Shown piece by piece: positions 1-5,073 of a stretch of DNA of 6,949 nt. Within the stretch, counting starts at the first letter, position 1; each line of letters starts with the position of its first letter. The stretch lies in contig JAHZEE010000048.1 of the NCBI GenBank assembly GCA_019421975.1, positions 2,943-9,891 of the forward strand, written 5' to 3'. The DNA comes from Clostridiales bacterium (GTDB taxonomy: Bacteria; Bacillota; Clostridia; Oscillospirales; Oscillospiraceae). The notes under the pieces were generated by a model. The model ran no database searches and was not told the origin of the DNA. It saw only the letters and a program-made list of their open reading frames with translations. The position numbers were made by a program, and so were the translations under genes.

Positions 1-24
1 ACCAAGAACGAAGGGAGCCTGTGA
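1..24 (+). CDS. Possible 3' end of an upstream gene (last codons only)
   Basis: One frame reads seven codons (TKNEGSL) to a TGA at 22-24, four bases before the coaX start. In Firmicutes, coaX often sits in an operon behind another gene such as birA, so a gene end here is plausible. Seven residues identify nothing and the frame could be chance. Confidence 0.25.
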   Translation, partial: TKNEGSL

Positions 25-27
25 AGA

Positions 28-822
28 ATGCTCCTTGCAATCGATATCGGCAATACCAACATCGTCATCGGCTGCATCCGGGACGGAGAGATCCTCTTTG
101 AAGCCCGGATCGCCACCAACCATCTTCAGACCTCGGATCAGTACGCAGTGGAGATCCGCAACATCCTCAAGCTCTTTGAGATGGATCTGCACAAGGTCCA
201 GGACAGCATCATCTCCTCGGTGGTGCCGCCGGTCTTTAACTCCGTCTGCACCGCGATCATCAAGCTGACCCAGAAGCAGCCCATCGTGGTGGGCCCCGGG
301 ATCAAGACCGGGCTGGACATCCGCATGGACAATCCGGCCCAGGTGGGCAGCGACCTGATCGTCGACGCCGTGGCCGCCTTCCACGACTACCCCACGCCGC
401 TCATCGTCATCGACATGGGCACCGCCACCACCATGTCCCTGGTGGGCCGCGGCAATGTGTATCTGGGCGGCCCCATTATTCCGGGCCTGCGGGTGTCGCT
501 GGACGCGCTCTCATCGTCGGCGGCCCAGTTGTTCGGCATCAGCCTGGAAAAGCCCCGGCGGGGCACCGGAAAAAATACCATCGAGTGTATGCGCTCCGGC
601 ATTATGTACGGCCACGCGTCCATGATCGACGGCATGATTGACCGGATGCAGGAGGAACTGGGGGAGCCCATCGCCTCGGTCATCGCCACGGGCGGCACCT
701 CTCAGTTCGTGGTGCCGCTGTGCAGGCACAAGATCATTTATGACAAGGATCTGCTGCTCAAGGGGCTGGCCATTCTCTACAACAATGAGCTTCAGCACAC
801 CGCGCGCAGCGAACGGAAATAG
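28..822 (+). CDS. coaX: Type III pantothenate kinase (CoaX)
   Basis: It phosphorylates pantothenate with ATP, the first committed step of coenzyme A synthesis, in the cytosol. The 264 residues match the usual ~255-260 of the family. The ASKHA fold signatures appear in order: the N-terminal phosphate loop D6-IGNTN; the VGSD(109)LIVDAVAAF segment holding the expected catalytic Asp; the second nucleotide loop VID129-MGTATT; PGLRVSLDAL at 152-161; TGKNT at 180-184; and the C-terminal ATGGTSQ at 220-226. The position after Asp109, often Arg in this family, is Leu. The ATG start has a GAAGGGAG binding site at 10-17, a slightly long 10-nt spacing. No promoter is visible in the 27 bases upstream, so it is probably transcribed from an upstream gene. 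From family knowledge, type III enzymes resist CoA feedback, unlike type I. It ends at a shared hairpin convergent with thiT. Confidence 0.96.
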   Translation: MLLAIDIGNTNIVIGCIRDGEILFEARIATNHLQTSDQYAVEIRNILKLFEMDLHKVQDSIISSVVPPVFNSVCTAIIKLTQKQPIVVGPGIKTGLDIRMDNPAQVGSDLIVDAVAAFHDYPTPLIVIDMGTATTMSLVGRGNVYLGGPIIPGLRVSLDALSSSAAQLFGISLEKPRRGTGKNTIECMRSGIMYGHASMIDGMIDRMQEELGEPIASVIATGGTSQFVVPLCRHKIIYDKDLLLKGLAILYNNELQHTARSERK

Positions 823-823
823 G

Positions 824-857
824 AAACGCCCTCCGCCTGAAAGCGGAGGGCGTTTTT
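824..857. terminator. Bidirectional Rho-independent terminator between coaX and thiT
   Basis: A perfect 13-bp stem (824-836 with 843-855, six-base loop) is GC-rich at its core and ends in a T-run at 853-857 that serves coaX. Read on the minus strand it ends in only TTTCC, so it should be weaker for thiT. It starts 2 nt after the coaX stop, and its T-run touches the thiT stop codon. Confidence 0.93.
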
Positions 858-1432
858 CATGATACCGCCAGATCTTGGGCGGTAAAATATTTGCGCATTG
901 GATGGGCCAAAAGGGCGAAGATCACCAGGCACAGCACCATGTCGAGGCCCACATAGCTGCCGTTGTAGGCAGCTGAGTAGAGCCAGGGGTTGGTGAAGGT
1001 GGTGTTGAACAGCTGCTCCGGGGCGTAGATGCGGTAGATGGTGACGCCGCTGATGAAGTGAACCACGAAGCGCAGCACACAGCCCACCACCGTGGCCCAG
1101 AATACGCCGCCCTTTTTGCCCCTGAAGACGCCGGTGAAGCCGATGACGCCGTAGGCCAGGATGTAGTCGAGCAGCATGGAGGTCCAGCCCCAGGCGTAGG
1201 CGCCGTCGAAAATCAGCTGCAGCAGGCCGTAGGCGAAGCAGCAGATCAGACCCTTTCCCATGCCCCAGCGGACGCAGTAGAGAAACAGCGGCAGCATGCC
1301 GATACAGACTGCGCCGCCCTGGGGCAGCTCAAAGAGCTTGAGGTAGCCCAGGGCGGTTGCCAGGGCGACCATCACCGCGCCCTCTGTCAGTGCGCGCATC
1401 TGCAGATGGGACTTTGGTTGTCTTGTTTGCAT
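857..1432 (-). CDS. thiT: Thiamine ECF transporter substrate-binding subunit ThiT
   Basis: This is the membrane S-component that binds thiamine and docks onto a shared ECF module (two ATPases plus EcfT), which is not in this window. The 191 residues form about six hydrophobic segments. Blocks match my recollection of Lactococcus ThiT: MLLDYILAYGVIGFTGVFRG (86-105), RFVVHFISGV (121-130) and WLYSAAYNGSYVG (150-162). His125, Tyr152 and Asn157 fall where the thiamine pocket is known; the pocket acidic residue is Asp89 rather than Glu. The start chosen is ATG at 1432, with a GGGAGGA site at 1441-1447, 8 nt away. An in-frame TTG at 1453 extends the frame by seven codons but lies in the terminator U-run and has no binding site. 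A TPP riboswitch leader (1505-1600) with its own promoter controls it, which independently supports the thiamine assignment. The gene appears monocistronic. Confidence 0.95.
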   Translation of the reverse strand: MQTRQPKSHLQMRALTEGAVMVALATALGYLKLFELPQGGAVCIGMLPLFLYCVRWGMGKGLICCFAYGLLQLIFDGAYAWGWTSMLLDYILAYGVIGFTGVFRGKKGGVFWATVVGCVLRFVVHFISGVTIYRIYAPEQLFNTTFTNPWLYSAAYNGSYVGLDMVLCLVIFALLAHPMRKYFTAQDLAVS

Positions 1433-1440
1433 TTTAACAT

Positions 1441-1447
1441 TCCTCCC
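1441..1447 (-). promoter_or_regulatory. Ribosome binding site that fixes the thiT start
   Basis: GGGAGGA on the minus strand lies 8 nt before ATG 1432. It lies inside the coding frame of the longer TTG-start version, so it argues for the shorter protein. Confidence 0.8.
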
Positions 1448-1451
1448 GAAC

Positions 1452-1490
1452 AAAAAATCCGCACTGTCATCAAAAAGATGCAGAGCGGAT
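1452..1490 (-). terminator. Riboswitch-controlled intrinsic terminator of the thiT leader
   Basis: On the minus strand, ATCCGC (1485-1490) pairs with GCGGAT (1457-1462), continued by CTG/CAG and CATC/GATG around one T-T mismatch and a bulge, with a TTTTT loop and a U-run at 1452-1457. It lies just before the thiT binding site. Its 5' arm can pair alternatively with the 3' strand of aptamer P1, so this is the expression platform. Confidence 0.9.
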
Positions 1491-1512
1491 GGGATTCGGA
1501 AGCTGCATCTTT
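1474..1512 (-). promoter_or_regulatory. Antiterminator helix of the thiT TPP riboswitch
   Basis: AAAGATGCAG, transcribed from 1512-1503, is perfectly complementary to CTGCATCTTT from 1483-1474, a 10-bp helix with a 19-nt loop. Its first half includes the 3' strand of aptamer P1 (1505-1511) and its second half is the terminator 5' arm. Forming it therefore excludes both TPP-stabilised P1 and the terminator. This predicts thiT ON without TPP and OFF with TPP. Confidence 0.85.
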
Positions 1513-1600
1513 CCCTACGCCGGTACGAACCGGATCAGGTTTGCGGGTCAGAATCTCCATTGATTCAATCTCAGCCGGACAACCGGCCCCCCGAAGATAC
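1505..1600 (-). ncRNA. TPP riboswitch aptamer (THI element)
   Basis: The conserved core reads in order on the minus strand. P1 5' strand GTATCTT is at 1600-1594. P2 GCCGG/CCGGC is at 1587-1574. The invariant CTGAGA is at 1574-1569. A short P3 GAATC/GATTC lies at 1551-1566. The pyrophosphate-side ACCTGATC is at 1540-1533. P5 CCGGT/ACCGG is at 1533-1520. GCGTAGGGA is at 1520-1512, and the P1 3' strand AAGATGC is at 1511-1505. It binds thiamine pyrophosphate. Located immediately upstream of thiT with a terminator between, it should shut thiamine uptake off when TPP is plentiful. Confidence 0.97.
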
Positions 1601-1615
1601 CTATGCGGTGTGGTT

Positions 1616-1644
1616 ATTATAGCAGGTCCCCCTGGTATGGTCAA
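1616..1644 (-). promoter_or_regulatory. Sigma-A-type promoter of the thiT leader
   Basis: On the minus strand TTGACC (1644-1639), a 17-bp spacer and a perfect TATAAT (1621-1616). Transcription would begin near 1609, about 9 nt before the aptamer P1, so the whole leader is the riboswitch. Confidence 0.9.
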
Positions 1645-1693
1645 GCAATTTTTACAAAAAACCAGCATTTTTTTGTGCTTTTTCACCTGTTAT

Positions 1694-1707
1694 AGAGGTA
1701 CACCTCT
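1694..1707. repeat. Short perfect inverted repeat in the thiT/membrane-gene intergenic region
   Basis: AGAGGT and ACCTCT flank a 2-base centre (AC). It lies about 50 bp upstream of the thiT -35 box and about 73 bp upstream of the -35 of the following operon. It could be a protein-binding site, but short palindromes also arise by chance. Confidence 0.35.
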
Positions 1708-1754
1708 CCCCCCTCCCGGAACGGTACGAGCATCCTCAGGGAGCTGTCGCCTGT

Positions 1755-1786
1755 CCCACAAAAAATAATAAAATTTAACTTGTGGG
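1755..1786. repeat. Inverted repeat overlapping the -35 region of the three-gene operon
   Basis: CCCACAA (1755-1761) and TTGTGGG (1780-1786) are perfect 7-base arms around an 18-base AT-rich centre. The right arm contains the proposed -35 hexamer, a natural place for a repressor or activator. No regulator is suggested by the sequence itself. Confidence 0.45.
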
Positions 1787-1808
1787 TCCAATCCTCCCAT
1801 GTTAGAAT
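1780..1808 (+). promoter_or_regulatory. Extended -10 promoter of the three-gene operon
   Basis: TTGTGG at 1780-1785, a 17-bp spacer and TAGAAT at 1803-1808, preceded by TG at 1800-1801 (TGnTAGAAT). The predicted start near 1815 leaves a leader of about 16 nt that begins just before the binding site at 1817-1825. A second small inverted repeat, CCCAT/ATGGG (1796-1811), encloses the -10 box. Confidence 0.65.
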
Positions 1809-1830
1809 GGGCTCACAGGGAGGTGCCATC

Positions 1831-2082
1831 GTGAAACGAAAGCTCATTGTTCCATCAATCATTGCAGGCGTCGTGATTCTGGCAGCCCTTGGCTTTCTGA
1901 TCCCGTCTCTGATTGCGTTGGTGCAGATCCTGCGCGGTGGGCTGGGGGTTGGCATGGCGCTGACCATGCTGCTGCCGTTGCTGCTGCCGCTGGCCGTCAT
2001 TGTGGGGGTCCTGCTCGCACTGCGGCAGCGCTGCCGTGAACTGAAAAAAGGGGAGATTGAAGATGCTGTTACTAAATATTGA
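1831..2082 (+). CDS. Small two-helix membrane protein, function unknown
   Basis: The 83 residues carry a basic N-terminus (MKRK), a hydrophobic segment at about 6-33 and a second at about 42-64. An RQRCRELKKGE linker and a short tail ending in TKY follow. With both ends charged, a hairpin in the membrane with cytosolic termini is likely. The start is GTG 1831, set by AGGGAGGTG at 1817-1825; in-frame upstream codons lie across the promoter and are not credible. Its last 20 bases overlap the YbjQ-family gene, whose binding site is inside this frame, so the two are translationally linked. I do not recognise a named family, although small membrane proteins with a similar GxxxD...KY-type tail beside YbjQ genes seem familiar (weak recollection). 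It may anchor the two soluble operon partners at the membrane (inference). Confidence 0.82.
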   Translation: MKRKLIVPSIIAGVVILAALGFLIPSLIALVQILRGGLGVGMALTMLLPLLLPLAVIVGVLLALRQRCRELKKGEIEDAVTKY

Positions 2083-2377
2083 TTCCATTCCGGGCCGGCA
2101 GATCGAGGCGCTGGGGGTGGTCAAAGGCTCCATTGTCACCACCAAGAACTTCGGCAAGGACTTCATGGCCGGTATGAAGACCCTGGTGGGCGGCGAAATC
2201 AAGTCCTATACCGACATGTTAAACGAGGCCCGCGCCACTGCCACTGCCCGCATGGTGGAGGACGCCCAGTCTCTGGGGGCCGACGCGGTGATCAATCTGC
2301 GCTATGCCTCCGCAGCCGTCATGCAGGGCGCAGCCGAGGTCATCGCCTACGGCACCGCCGTGCGCTATCTGGACTGA
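2063..2377 (+). CDS. YbjQ/UPF0145 family protein (putative heavy-metal-binding domain)
   Basis: The 104 residues match the single-domain YbjQ family in length and layout. They run from an early strand and GVVKGSIVTTKN (18-29) to a long helix from GGEIKSYTDMLNEARATA (43-60) through ARMVEDAQSLGADAVINLRY (62-81), closing with AEVIAYGTAVRYL. The GADAV-x(2)-RY motif is diagnostic. From family knowledge, members form ring-shaped oligomers; the metal-binding label comes from a domain name, and no cysteine is present here to support it. The start is ATG 2063, with GGGGAG at 2050-2055, 7 nt away; a TTG two codons earlier is possible but poorly spaced. It overlaps the preceding membrane gene by 20 bases and stops 2 bases before the next gene, the middle of a tight operon. 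Biochemical role unknown. Confidence 0.9.
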   Translation: MLLLNIDSIPGRQIEALGVVKGSIVTTKNFGKDFMAGMKTLVGGEIKSYTDMLNEARATATARMVEDAQSLGADAVINLRYASAAVMQGAAEVIAYGTAVRYLD

Positions 2378-2379
2378 AG

Positions 2380-3345
2380 ATGGCCTCTACAGAATTGACG
2401 CTGCAGGATCTGACGGCGCTGCGCGCGGCGCTGGCACAGCAGGCGGACCGGATCGCACGCCGCAACCAGTTGGCCAGCATGCTGCAGAGCCTGCAGCGGG
2501 AGGCTGCACGGCTTGAGCAGCGGGCTATCCAGCTGCAGCAGACGCTGGCCAGGGAGGAGGCCGATGTGGAGCGGCTCAAAAAGATGTCCGCCACCGCCAT
2601 CCTCTACACCATTCTCGGCAAAAAAGAGGCCAAATTTGACAAGGAGGCCCAGGAGGCGGCCGCGGCCCGCCTCAACTACACCGCCGCTGTACAGCAGCTG
2701 GAGGACACGCAGGCCCGCATCCAGACGGCCCAGCAGGAGCTGGATACACTCCAGGACGCCCAGGACCGGTACAATGCTCTGTTTGCACAGCTGCGTCAGC
2801 TGCTGCTGCGCCAGCCGGAGATGGCCGCGCAGCTGGCCCAGATGGAGCAGGCGCAGGCCGAGGCGCGCAGCCAGCTGCGGGAACTGGAGGAGGCCATCGG
2901 CGCTGGAAACGCGGCCCTTGGGCAGACGGCGGCAGTCCTGGACAGCCTCGGCAGCGCGGCAGGCTGGGGCACCTGGGACCTGCTGGGCGGCGGGCTGATC
3001 TCAGATCTCGCCAAGTACTCCCATCTGGACAGCGCACAGCAGAACACCCAGCAGCTGCAGGCTCTGCTCAGTCGGTTCCGCACAGAGCTGGCCGATGTGC
3101 ACATGGCGCCGCAGCTGGGAGAGATTGCCCCCGGCGGGCTGCTGCAGTTCGTTGACATCTTCTTTGACAATCTTTTTGTCGACTGGGCGGTGCTCTCCCA
3201 GATCCACGACGCCCAGGCCCAGATGGAGCAGCTCCAGGCCCAGACCTCCGGCGGGCTGGAAAAGCTCAGCCGGCTGCGCGCCTACCGCCTGGAGGAGGCC
3301 TCCCGGCTCGACGGACAGATCACGGCGCTGATCGCAGGGCTATAA
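2380..3345 (+). CDS. Long coiled-coil protein with conserved Gly-rich centre, function unknown
   Basis: The 321-residue soluble protein has Ala/Gln/Leu/Glu-rich heptad-like stretches at about 9-70, 85-145 and 148-190. A short ILYTILGKKEAKFDKEAQ junction (74-91) interrupts the first. A distinctive core follows: GWGTWDLLGGGLISDLAKYS (195-214) and, further on, LLQFVDIFFDNLFVDWAVLS (254-273), then a final helix. I recall the WDLLGGGLI...K-S-H-D block and FFDxLFxDW block from uncharacterised Firmicutes proteins; no function is known to me. There is no signal peptide and no clear membrane span. The start ATG 2380 lies 2 bases after the YbjQ-family stop and has no good binding site of its own, so translation probably depends on coupling. 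It ends 1-2 bases into a terminator hairpin. The composition is strongly skewed to Ala, Gln and Leu, as expected of coiled coil. Confidence 0.88.
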   Translation: MASTELTLQDLTALRAALAQQADRIARRNQLASMLQSLQREAARLEQRAIQLQQTLAREEADVERLKKMSATAILYTILGKKEAKFDKEAQEAAAARLNYTAAVQQLEDTQARIQTAQQELDTLQDAQDRYNALFAQLRQLLLRQPEMAAQLAQMEQAQAEARSQLRELEEAIGAGNAALGQTAAVLDSLGSAAGWGTWDLLGGGLISDLAKYSHLDSAQQNTQQLQALLSRFRTELADVHMAPQLGEIAPGGLLQFVDIFFDNLFVDWAVLSQIHDAQAQMEQLQAQTSGGLEKLSRLRAYRLEEASRLDGQITALIAGL

Positions 3346-3378
3346 AAAAGCAGACAGGAAATCCTGTCTGCTTTTTTT
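3344..3378. terminator. Bidirectional terminator between the coiled-coil gene and the HAD gene
   Basis: A 16-bp perfect self-complementarity (3344-3359 with 3362-3377) gives AAAAAA-GCAGACAGGA and its complement, followed by a seven-T run at 3372-3378. The A-run gives an equivalent U-run on the minus strand, so it can end transcription from both sides. It overlaps the plus-strand stop (3343-3345) and touches the minus-strand stop (3378-3380). Confidence 0.95.
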
Positions 3379-4085
3379 CACGCCAGGTGCTGTGACACAT
3401 AGGTGCGCAGGTCCTCAAAGCCTCCCTGCGGCACGCCGGTCAGATCCTGCTGCTGCCTGTTGATCAGGCAGTCAGTGAGCAGAAATGCCTCCATGCCCAG
3501 GTCGCGCACGCACAGGTCCTCTGTCACATCATTGCCCACCATCAGACACTCCGACGGTGCACGGCCGATGCTCTGTAAAATCTCGCGGTAGTAGGCCAGA
3601 TTGGGCTTACAGGAGGTGGCGTTCTCATAGGTGGTAATCAGCGAGAAGTCCTCCGGCTGAAAGCCCGCCCAGCGCAGGCGGCTGTAGGTCGCCACCCGGG
3701 GAAAGATGGGGTTGGTGGCCAGCACCAGCTCACAGCCCTGCTCCTGCAGCCAGGATACCGTCTGCCGCGCCGCCGGATTCACACCCGTGGCCGCCTGTGC
3801 CTGCTGAAATTCCCTCTGATAGAAGGACTCAAACAGGGGCAGATCCTGCCGCGCCCGCTCGCCAAAGGTGTCTGCGAAGCAGTCCCAGAACACCGTCTCA
3901 TTGCGCCTTTGGCCGCTGTTCTGTACCATGGCCCCCACGCCCTTCCACACAGCTTGCACCAGCTTCTCCGGTTCATAGCCGTGCGGCGCCATGGTATTTG
4001 CCAGCAAGCGCATATAGCAGGCCACAAAGGCGTCCTGATCCATGGGCAGCAGCGTCCCGTCCAGATCAAATAATATGGTTTTCAT
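3378..4085 (-). CDS. HAD-superfamily hydrolase (phosphatase), C1-cap type
   Basis: This is a cytosolic, probably Mg-dependent phosphatase of 235 residues, normal length for the HAD-IA group. All four motifs are intact: motif I FD7-LD9-GTLL (nucleophile and acid/base), motif II LAT124-N, motif III Lys160 in SCKPN, and motif IV GND186-VTED190 for Mg binding. The helical stretch between about residues 16 and 100 is a C1 cap, which selects the substrate; nothing in it names a substrate. The ATG at 4085 overlaps the Nudix gene stop as ATGA, with GGGAGGA at 4091-4097 giving a good local binding site. The pair is therefore one operon with likely coupled translation. A Nudix plus HAD pair suggests stepwise hydrolysis of a nucleotide- or sugar-type phosphate (inference). 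It ends on a hairpin shared with the convergent coiled-coil gene. Confidence 0.93.
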   Translation of the reverse strand: MKTILFDLDGTLLPMDQDAFVACYMRLLANTMAPHGYEPEKLVQAVWKGVGAMVQNSGQRRNETVFWDCFADTFGERARQDLPLFESFYQREFQQAQAATGVNPAARQTVSWLQEQGCELVLATNPIFPRVATYSRLRWAGFQPEDFSLITTYENATSCKPNLAYYREILQSIGRAPSECLMVGNDVTEDLCVRDLGMEAFLLTDCLINRQQQDLTGVPQGGFEDLRTYVSQHLA

Positions 4086-4603
4086 TCGTTTCCTCCCACT
4101 TTGCCGTCCCAGGCGGCCAGCACCTCCGGCCAGTCCGGCAGCGGCTGCTGAAGCCGCTCCTTCAAAAAGGATGGCTGTAAATTGGTCTCAGAGAGCGCTT
4201 CCAGCGGCACCCAGGCAAAGGGGATGTTGATGCCATCGGTGCTGTCGTGGAGCAGAAACTCCCCCGCGGGGTGCTCTGTCAGCCACGCAGGCAGAGCTGC
4301 CTGCACCAGATAGAAGAAGCAGATCTCATGGGTCCTGCGGCGGTAGAAGGCAGAGGTGAAAAAGTTCTCCACCACCCACAAAAGCCGCGGATTGGGGCAG
4401 TCGATGCGCAGCTCCTCGTGCAATTCGCGCCGGATGGTCGCCTCCGCCGGCTCATGCAGCTGCACCCGGCCGCCCGGCAAAAATTGATACCCGGCGTCCG
4501 GCACATCCCGTGACAGCAGCACCCGATCCCGCCAGAGCAGGATTGCCGCGGTCCGGACATTGAAGCGGTCCCCACCGGGGTAAAAGGTCAAATTCTGTTC
4601 CAA
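4082..4603 (-). CDS. Nudix hydrolase
   Basis: It hydrolyses a nucleoside diphosphate linked to another moiety; substrate unknown. From the chosen start the protein has 173 residues. The Nudix box runs G45-x5-E51-x7-R59-E60-L61-x-E63-E64-x-R66-I67, so all catalytic Glu/Arg residues are present but the usual last Gly is Arg66. The domain begins at once with the RFNVRTAAILL strand (13-23). The start is uncertain. I prefer TTG 4603, with a purine-rich GGCGGGGAAG just upstream and a TTTACA-N17-TACGCT promoter at 4627-4655. An ATG at 4678 in the same frame would add 25 basic residues (MFLPEREALHLRRF...) but has no binding site and falls inside the promoter of the divergent gene. The TGA overlaps the HAD start (ATGA). 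It is the first gene of a two-gene operon. Confidence 0.88.
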   Translation of the reverse strand: MEQNLTFYPGGDRFNVRTAAILLWRDRVLLSRDVPDAGYQFLPGGRVQLHEPAEATIRRELHEELRIDCPNPRLLWVVENFFTSAFYRRRTHEICFFYLVQAALPAWLTEHPAGEFLLHDSTDGINIPFAWVPLEALSETNLQPSFLKERLQQPLPDWPEVLAAWDGKVGGNE

Positions 4604-4626
4604 GTGCTTCCCCGCCTTTCTCAGAA

Positions 4627-4655
4627 AGCGTAGCAGAAAACGGCGCAAATGTAAA
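4627..4655 (-). promoter_or_regulatory. Candidate promoter of the Nudix-HAD operon
   Basis: On the minus strand TTTACA (4655-4650), a 17-bp spacer and TACGCT (4632-4627), with TG at the extended -10 position. The -35 matches 5 of 6; the -10 is weak apart from the TG. Predicted transcription starts near 4620, which fits translation from TTG 4603 but not from ATG 4678. Confidence 0.5.
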
Positions 4656-4657
4656 GC

Positions 4658-4686
4658 TTCCCTTTCCGGCAAAAACATGGTACAAT
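4658..4686 (+). promoter_or_regulatory. Extended -10 promoter of the DUF6506-like gene
   Basis: TACAAT at 4681-4686 is preceded by TG at 4678-4679 (TGGTACAAT). The -35 position 17 bp upstream is only TTCCCT (4658-4663), so the extended -10 would carry the promoter. It sits back-to-back with the Nudix promoter, with about 2 bp between the two -35 elements. Confidence 0.6.
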
Positions 4687-4725
4687 CTACATACCCAAAA
4701 TAACCATCACACAGGAGGGGTCAAC

Positions 4726-5031
4726 ATGAAAGCAAAGGGCGCATTTCTCTTTGTCGGCGGCGGCGTGGACAAGGAGACCGCAAAATCCGTGATTGAGAGC
4801 AAATATATGGACCTGTATGTGGCAGGCTGCAAGAACTATGCCGAGGCAGAGGAGATTGCCAGGGCTCTGGCAGCCGACGGCTGCATGATGATCGAGCTCT
4901 GTGCCGGCTTCGGCGCCGAAGGTGTGGCCCGGATCCAGAAGGCCGTCGGACCAGAGGTCGCAGTGGGCGTTGTGCGGTTTGCCAATCACCCCGCGATGAA
5001 ATTTAAGACCGGCGACGAGCTGTTCGCCTGA
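4726..5031 (+). CDS. DUF6506-like small protein, function unknown
   Basis: This is a 101-residue cytosolic alpha/beta protein with no signal or membrane segment. The pattern is an N-terminal strand AFLFVGGGVD (6-15), YMDLYVAGCKNYAEAEEIAR (27-46), GCMMIELCAGFGAEGVARI (52-70), VAVGVVRFANHP (78-89) and a final KTGDELF (94-100). The IELCxGFG, VGVVRF and GDELF blocks match what I recall of the DUF6506 family, which has no assigned reaction. Three cysteines (35, 53, 59) and His88 are possible functional residues. The start is ATG 4726 with AGGAGGGG at 4713-4720, a near-ideal site 5 nt away. It has its own promoter and its own terminator, so it is a single-gene unit divergent from the Nudix-HAD operon. 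Confidence 0.87.
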   Translation: MKAKGAFLFVGGGVDKETAKSVIESKYMDLYVAGCKNYAEAEEIARALAADGCMMIELCAGFGAEGVARIQKAVGPEVAVGVVRFANHPAMKFKTGDELFA

Positions 5032-5037
5032 TTGTAC

Positions 5038-5073
5038 AAAAACGGTATGGCGTCTGCCATACCGTTTTTTCTT
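5038..5073. terminator. Bidirectional terminator between the DUF6506-like gene and the MATE gene
   Basis: A perfect 14-bp stem (5038-5051 with 5056-5069, GTCT loop) ends in a T-run at 5065-5070 on the plus strand. Its A-run at 5038-5042 provides the U-run on the minus strand. It begins 6 nt after one stop and ends about 3 nt before the other. Confidence 0.94.

Noticed and set aside
1433..1453. Longer ThiT starting at TTG 1453
   Set aside because: The extra codons cover the binding site of ATG 1432 and start within the terminator U-run.
1656..1683. Weak hairpin AGCA-N8-TGCT with A/T runs, a possible terminator
   Set aside because: The GC-containing stem is only 4 bp and no gene ends beside it; probably the AT-rich region upstream of the thiT promoter.
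1387..1686. A 99-codon minus-strand frame covering the TPP riboswitch
   Set aside because: It runs through the aptamer, the terminator and the promoter of thiT, and no protein features are present.
1058..1768. A 236-codon plus-strand open frame opposite thiT and its leader
   Set aside because: It lies antisense to ThiT and the TPP aptamer, has no recognisable domain, and its His/Gln-rich sequence is what the complement of a membrane protein gene gives.
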